DNA from: Anaerolineales bacterium
Lineage (GTDB): Bacteria > Chloroflexota > Anaerolineae > Anaerolineales > DRMV01
NCBI GenBank assembly: GCA_015491595.1
Contig: WFVP01000046.1
Location: 1-8,977 of the forward strand
DNA: 8,977 nt
Reading direction: 5' to 3'
Shown: positions 5,289-8,977 of the stretch, piece after piece
Layout of the letters: the number at the start of each line of letters is the position of its first letter
Position numbering within the stretch: the stretch's first letter is position 1
Notes under the pieces: generated by a model
Told to the model about the DNA's origin: nothing
The model's database searches: none
Seen by the model: only the letters and a program-made list of their open reading frames with translations
Translations under genes and position numbers: made by a program

Positions 5289-6770
5289 TTACGATGGAAG
5301 GATGAGCTGGGACCCCGCATTTTGTTCCCGAGAGGAGTCCTCCTGGCCCGGCCGGAGCACTTTCGGACCGGTCGCGGTGGCGGGAGGAGAAGACGAGGCT
5401 TGGTCCGGCTCCTGTTGGGCTTCCTGTTCCCGCATCTGGCGGCGCATGACTTCCTGGGCCAGGAACTGGAACAGGCGTTCCAGGGGTTCCCGCTGGTGCT
5501 CGGGCACCGAAGCCAGGTACTGGCTCAGCAGGTTGAGGAGATGACTGGTCAGGGCTTCGGGCCGCTTTTTCACCATGGCCCTCCACATGGCCTCGTCCTG
5601 GGTTTCCAGCAGGTCTCGCAGCAGGAGTTCTTCAGGGGAGAAGAGGAGGCGCTCCAGTTGCCGCACCAGGGCATCCAGCTGGGCCAGGCGCTGGGGTTGC
5701 CCCTGATACTTGCGATGTACCAGGCCCAGGGCCTGATGGAACAGTTCGGGCGTCATGGCCACCACGGTGGCCAGCTTCTCCAGGTGGGTTTGACGGGCCG
5801 ATTCCTCTTCCTCCTCCAACGCGGCCTCGATGGCCTGCACCGTGTCCATGAGCAGGCGTTTCTGGGCTTCCTGGACCCGCTCCAGGGTCTGCACCAGCCA
5901 GGCGTGGACCTCCCGGGCCTTGGCCTGCATCTCCACCGAGCCCGTTTCCTTGACCTCTTGCAGGGCCTGCAGGATGGGATATTCCAGGACCGCGGGGAAC
6001 ATTACGGCCAGCAGGCGCAGGTGCTCCTGGTCCAGATGCGGCCACTGGAGCAGGCGTTGCACGAAGTCCTGGGGCGTGATGTTGCGGGGCAGGGATTGGA
6101 GGAACGCCTGAACCCGGCGGGCCCTTTCTTCCTCCTCCTTCAGCCGTTGCCCGAAGGGGGTGACCTCCTTGACCGCGTCCTCGATGTCCTTCAGTCGTTG
6201 CAGGGACACCTGGTCGCCGGTGGCCTGGGCCGCGCTTTGCAAGTACCGCAGCAGTTCCCAGAAGGTTTCGTCTACCAGGTCTGCTTCCTTGCGGAGCATC
6301 TCCCGGCGTCCCTCCTGGCTGGCGTTCAGGAGGTGCCGCAGTAAGGTCATGCGTTTCTCCTGGGCCTCGAGCATTTCCTTGGTGATGCCCTCGGCCTCCA
6401 GGATGCGTTCCTGCAGGGTGCGCAAGGAAAGCATGTACTGGGGTTGGAGCAGGTAGGCTTTGCGCTGCTCTGCGGGCAGCTCCTGCATGATGCGCTGTAA
6501 CAGGGGCCCCACGGCCTGTTCCTGCTGGTCCCGGCTCAAGCCCAGTTCCGGGGGTACGTACACCAGGAGGAGTTCCTTCTCGGGGTCATGGTAGACGATG
6601 GGCAGAGGGACCTGACCCACGTACCCACAAGCCGGACACTGCATCAAATTGAACTGGCCCGAAAGGATGAGGTCTCGGGCCTGGGGGATTTTCCGGGTAT
6701 CGAAAACCTGCTCCACTTCGGCGATGACCGGGGTTTTGCACTTGGGGCAGAGCACCTGTCGAGCCACCAT
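5289..6770 (-). CDS. CpXC-domain protein with long helical C-terminal region
   Basis: Function unknown. The N-terminus is a CpXC-type zinc-ribbon-like domain: Cys8-Pro-Lys-Cys11 and Cys45-Pro-Ala-Cys48, two CPxC knuckles that would bind one metal ion. They are followed by the typical extended segment through about 80 (VPLPIVYHDPEKELLLVYVP). Residues from about 90 to 455 are almost wholly predicted helix, rich in Leu, Gln and Glu, with coiled-coil-like stretches such as the EEEEE run. The last 40 or so residues are low complexity (Gln, Ser, Pro) and probably disordered. No signal peptide or membrane segment is seen, so it is likely cytoplasmic. ATG 6770 is chosen (493 residues) because GAGGAG (6785-6780) lies nine bases upstream; GTG 6797 and ATG 6794 are in frame but lack a ribosome site. 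It heads the minus-strand cluster before the TerC gene and is divergent from sucC. Regulatory or scaffold roles are possible but unsupported. Confidence 0.8.
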   Translation of the reverse strand: MVARQVLCPKCKTPVIAEVEQVFDTRKIPQARDLILSGQFNLMQCPACGYVGQVPLPIVYHDPEKELLLVYVPPELGLSRDQQEQAVGPLLQRIMQELPAEQRKAYLLQPQYMLSLRTLQERILEAEGITKEMLEAQEKRMTLLRHLLNASQEGRREMLRKEADLVDETFWELLRYLQSAAQATGDQVSLQRLKDIEDAVKEVTPFGQRLKEEEERARRVQAFLQSLPRNITPQDFVQRLLQWPHLDQEHLRLLAVMFPAVLEYPILQALQEVKETGSVEMQAKAREVHAWLVQTLERVQEAQKRLLMDTVQAIEAALEEEEESARQTHLEKLATVVAMTPELFHQALGLVHRKYQGQPQRLAQLDALVRQLERLLFSPEELLLRDLLETQDEAMWRAMVKKRPEALTSHLLNLLSQYLASVPEHQREPLERLFQFLAQEVMRRQMREQEAQQEPDQASSSPPATATGPKVLRPGQEDSSREQNAGSQLILPS

Positions 6771-6823
6771 ACGTCCGTTCTCCTCAAAAACCATCACATG
6801 AATCTGACGGTAAATCCGTTCCG

Positions 6824-6829
6824 CTTATA
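6824..6829 (-). promoter_or_regulatory. Possible -10 element for the CpXC gene
   Basis: TATAAG on the minus strand lies about 55 bases upstream of the chosen ATG in the divergent intergenic region. No convincing -35 is visible, so support is weak. Confidence 0.25.
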
Positions 6830-6851
6830 GGCAGAATCACGCGGGGAATGG

Positions 6852-6857
6852 TATCAT
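6852..6857 (+). promoter_or_regulatory. Possible -10 element for sucCD
   Basis: TATCAT on the plus strand lies 50 bases before the sucC ATG, without a clear -35 hexamer. If real, the sucC leader is about 40 bases and the two divergent promoters sit back to back within 40 bases. Confidence 0.25.
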
Positions 6858-6906
6858 TGGGACGGCTTTTTTGCAAAGGGTAACCCCGCCATCAAGGAGT
6901 GCGGCC

Positions 6907-8043
6907 ATGAAGTTGCACGAGTATCAGACCAAGCAGATTTTCGCCGACCACGGCATCCCGATTCCCAAGGGATGGGTGGCCGAGACGCCGGAGGAAGCCG
7001 CGCGCATTGCCCAGGAACTGGGAGGGCCGGTGGCCATCAAGGCCCAGGTGCTCGTGGGCGGCCGGGGGAAGGCCGGTGGAATCAAACTGGCCCGTACCCC
7101 TGAGGAAGCCCGGGAAGTGGCGGAGCGCATTTTGAGCATGACCATCAAGGGCCTTCCGGTACGCAAGGTGTTGGTGGAAGAAGCGGCGGACATCGCCCAG
7201 GAGATTTACCTGGGCATCACCAACGACCGGGCGGCCAAACGGCCTGTGGTGATGGCCTCTTCGGAGGGAGGTGTGGACATCGAAGAGGTGGCCCGACGGA
7301 GTCCCGAAAAAATTGTACGGGCGCATATCCATCCCCTACTGGGGTTGCAGGCCTATCAAATTCGAGACCTGGCGCTGGGCATCGAGCTGCCCCGGGAGTT
7401 CTGGTCTTCCTTCATCGCCTTTGCTCGCGCCCTGGCCCAGGTCTATCAGAAATACGATGCCACGCTGGTGGAAATCAACCCCCTGGTCATCACCCGGCAG
7501 GGGAACCTGCTGGCCCTGGATGCCAAACTCGTGGTGGACGACAACGCGCTGTACCGGCATCCCGAACTGGAAAAGTTCCGGGACCTGGATGCCGAGGACC
7601 CCACGGAAGTGGAAGCCCGCCAGTATGGTCTTTCCTACATCAAACTGGACGGCACCGTCGGGTGCATGGTGAACGGCGGGGGTTTGGCCATGGCCACGAT
7701 GGACATCATCAAACTCTTCGGCGGCGAGCCCGCGAACTTCCTGGACATCGGGGGTGGGGCCAACGCGGAGAAGGTGGCCCGCGCTATGCGCTTGATTCTG
7801 GCGGACCCCAAGGTCAAGGTGGTGCTCATCAATATCTTCGGCGGCATCACTCGCTGCGATGAGGTGGCCCGGGGCATTCTGGCGGCCATGGAGGAGGTCA
7901 AACCGGACATCCCCATGGTGGTCCGCCTGGTGGGGACCAATGCCGAGGAAGGCCGGGCCCTGTTGCAGGAGGCCGCGATGGAAACCGCGACCACCCTCAC
8001 GGAAGCCGCGCAAAAGGCGGTCCGGCTGGCTTACGGACAGTAA
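6907..8043 (+). CDS. sucC: Succinate-CoA ligase (ADP/GDP-forming) subunit beta
   Basis: Beta subunit of succinyl-CoA synthetase, the TCA-cycle step that converts succinyl-CoA, phosphate and NDP to succinate, CoA and NTP in the cytoplasm. The beta subunit carries the ATP-grasp nucleotide site and the succinate site. The protein has 378 residues (E. coli 388). It opens with the canonical MKLHEYQTK and has the ATP-grasp lysine and glycine-rich loop ([16 protein letters not shown], 43-58). Magnesium ligands are Asn191 in EINPLV and Asp205 in [15 protein letters not shown], offset eight from E. coli N199 and D213. The ligase domain shows NFLDIGGGA (277-285), [14 protein letters not shown] (308-321) and [13 protein letters not shown] (338-350). 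Residue 258 is Gly ([12 protein letters not shown]), where the usual motif has Ala. ATG 6907 is preceded by AAGGAG (6894-6899) seven bases upstream; an in-frame TTG at 6871 lacks support. It pairs with sucD 36 bases downstream. Confidence 0.97.
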   Translation: MKLHEYQTKQIFADHGIPIPKGWVAETPEEAARIAQELGGPVAIKAQVLVGGRGKAGGIKLARTPEEAREVAERILSMTIKGLPVRKVLVEEAADIAQEIYLGITNDRAAKRPVVMASSEGGVDIEEVARRSPEKIVRAHIHPLLGLQAYQIRDLALGIELPREFWSSFIAFARALAQVYQKYDATLVEINPLVITRQGNLLALDAKLVVDDNALYRHPELEKFRDLDAEDPTEVEARQYGLSYIKLDGTVGCMVNGGGLAMATMDIIKLFGGEPANFLDIGGGANAEKVARAMRLILADPKVKVVLINIFGGITRCDEVARGILAAMEEVKPDIPMVVRLVGTNAEEGRALLQEAAMETATTLTEAAQKAVRLAYGQ

Positions 8044-8067
8044 GCCCGATGAGAGCCGTTGGAGAAC

Positions 8068-8073
8068 AGGAGG
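8068..8073 (+). promoter_or_regulatory. Ribosome binding site deciding the sucD start
   Basis: AGGAGG ends six bases before ATG 8080. This favours 8080 over the in-frame TTG at 8059, which lies upstream of it, and over ATG 8092, which would be 18 bases away. Confidence 0.8.
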
Positions 8074-8079
8074 CGAACC

Positions 8080-8949
8080 ATGGCGATTCTCATGAACAAG
8101 AACACCCGGATTTTGGTGCAGGGCATTACAGGTCGGGAAGGTCGGTTCCATGCCGAACGCATGGTGGCGTATGGCGCCCAGGTGGTGGCGGGCGTCACCC
8201 CTGGCAAGGGTGGCATGTGGGTCATGGACCGCATTCCCGTGTTCGATACGGTTCGGGACGCGGTCCGGGCCACGGGCGCGGAAGTGAGCGTGATTTTCGT
8301 GCCCGCCCGTTTCGCGGCTGATGCCATGCTGGAAGCCGCGGATGCCGGTATCCGGCTCATCATCGCCATCACAGAGGGCATTCCCATCCAGGACATGATG
8401 AAGGTGGTCACGTATTTGGACGAGAAAGGGGTGAAGTTGGTGGGTCCCAACTGTCCGGGTGTGCTGGTCCCCGGTCAGACCAAGGCGGGCATTATCCCCG
8501 GGAACATCGCGATTCCGGGACCGGTGGGGGTGGTCTCCCGGTCCGGTACCCTGACTTATGAGGTCATGTATGCCATGCAGCAACGGGGCATCGGCGTGAG
8601 CACCACGGTGGGCATCGGCGGTGACCCGGTCCACGGCCTGGGTTTCATTGAAGTGCTCCAGATGTTTGAGGAAGACCCCGACACCCAGGCAGTGGTGCTC
8701 ATCGGAGAGATTGGCGGCACGGAGGAGCAAAAGGCCGCGGAGTACATCGCCCGGCACATGAGCAAGCCCGTGGTGGCTTACATTGCGGGTCGTACCGCGC
8801 CTCCCGGCAAGCGCATGGGGCACGCGGGTGCCATTGTGGAAGGTGGTGAAGGGACCGCGGAGGAGAAAATCCGGGCCCTGGAGGCCGCCGACGTGCGGGT
8901 GGCGCGCCACCCCGAGGAAATCGCCGAGATTTTGGCCTCATTGCTGTAG
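8080..8949 (+). CDS. sucD: Succinate-CoA ligase subunit alpha
   Basis: Alpha subunit of succinyl-CoA synthetase; it binds CoA and carries the histidine phosphorylated during catalysis. The protein has 289 residues, the same as E. coli SucD. The N-terminal CoA-binding Rossmann domain shows [18 protein letters not shown] (11-28), then VTPGKGG (39-45). The linker has VGPNCPGVL (121-129). The ligase half has [10 protein letters not shown] (152-161), the phosphohistidine-loop helix motif GEIGGTEE (209-216), and [16 protein letters not shown] (237-252) with the active-site His248, near E. coli H246. Nothing is missing. It follows sucC with a 36-base gap on the same strand and is surely co-transcribed with it, as in most bacteria. 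The stop is TAG, followed by only 28 bases in the window, so no terminator or downstream gene can be judged. Confidence 0.97.
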   Translation: MAILMNKNTRILVQGITGREGRFHAERMVAYGAQVVAGVTPGKGGMWVMDRIPVFDTVRDAVRATGAEVSVIFVPARFAADAMLEAADAGIRLIIAITEGIPIQDMMKVVTYLDEKGVKLVGPNCPGVLVPGQTKAGIIPGNIAIPGPVGVVSRSGTLTYEVMYAMQQRGIGVSTTVGIGGDPVHGLGFIEVLQMFEEDPDTQAVVLIGEIGGTEEQKAAEYIARHMSKPVVAYIAGRTAPPGKRMGHAGAIVEGGEGTAEEKIRALEAADVRVARHPEEIAEILASLL

Positions 8950-8977
8950 TTGGGGCGGATTTCCCTTCCCATTTTGC

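Noticed and set aside
5322..6344. 340-residue open frame on the plus strand opposite the CpXC gene
   Set aside because: It has a repetitive Gly-Leu-Gln composition, which reflects the antisense of a Leu/Gln-rich helical protein; no ribosome site or domain.
7336..8910. 524-residue open frame on the minus strand opposite sucC and sucD
   Set aside because: It lies fully antisense to two certain genes, is rich in His, Gly and Arg, and matches no family I recognise; it is a by-product of high-GC codon use.

Overview
This is a GC-rich bacterial chromosomal window made mostly of core metabolic genes. No mobile elements, tRNA, rRNA or CRISPR arrays were seen. The high GC, the menaquinone-synthesis gene menD, complex I, and a CpXC-domain protein with a long helical tail would fit a member of the Chloroflexota, possibly thermophilic. 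That placement is an inference from gene content, with low to moderate confidence.

Layout, left to right. Positions 1-1116 (minus strand) hold the first 372 codons of nuoN, a membrane subunit of complex I, which runs off the left edge. Positions 1117-1522 are a 406-base gene-free stretch. It carries a nuoN promoter, an AT-rich dip and a cluster of DnaA-box sequences (four exact TTTTCCACA plus near matches). It looks like a chromosomal replication origin or a DnaA-binding control locus, and is the most notable thing in the window. Positions 1523-3292 (minus) hold menD. After a 116-base gap with a strong hairpin and a promoter-like TATAAT comes a compact minus-strand cluster: a CpXC-domain protein (5289-6770), a TerC-family membrane protein (4452-5237) and a ketopantoate reductase-family protein, panE (3409-4449). 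A short divergent intergenic region (6771-6906) separates this cluster from the plus-strand sucC-sucD pair (6907-8043 and 8080-8949), the two subunits of succinyl-CoA synthetase.

How the genes relate. SucCD makes ATP or GTP from succinyl-CoA in the TCA cycle. MenD commits isochorismate and 2-oxoglutarate to menaquinone. NuoN is a proton-translocating subunit of the complex that reduces the quinone pool. PanE would supply pantoate for CoA, which SucCD uses. These links are metabolic; only sucC-sucD and terC-panE are tightly enough spaced to suggest shared translation or transcription. If the 1117-1522 region is an origin, nuoN and sucCD are transcribed away from it and the menD-to-CpXC block is transcribed towards it. 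dnaA itself is not in the window.
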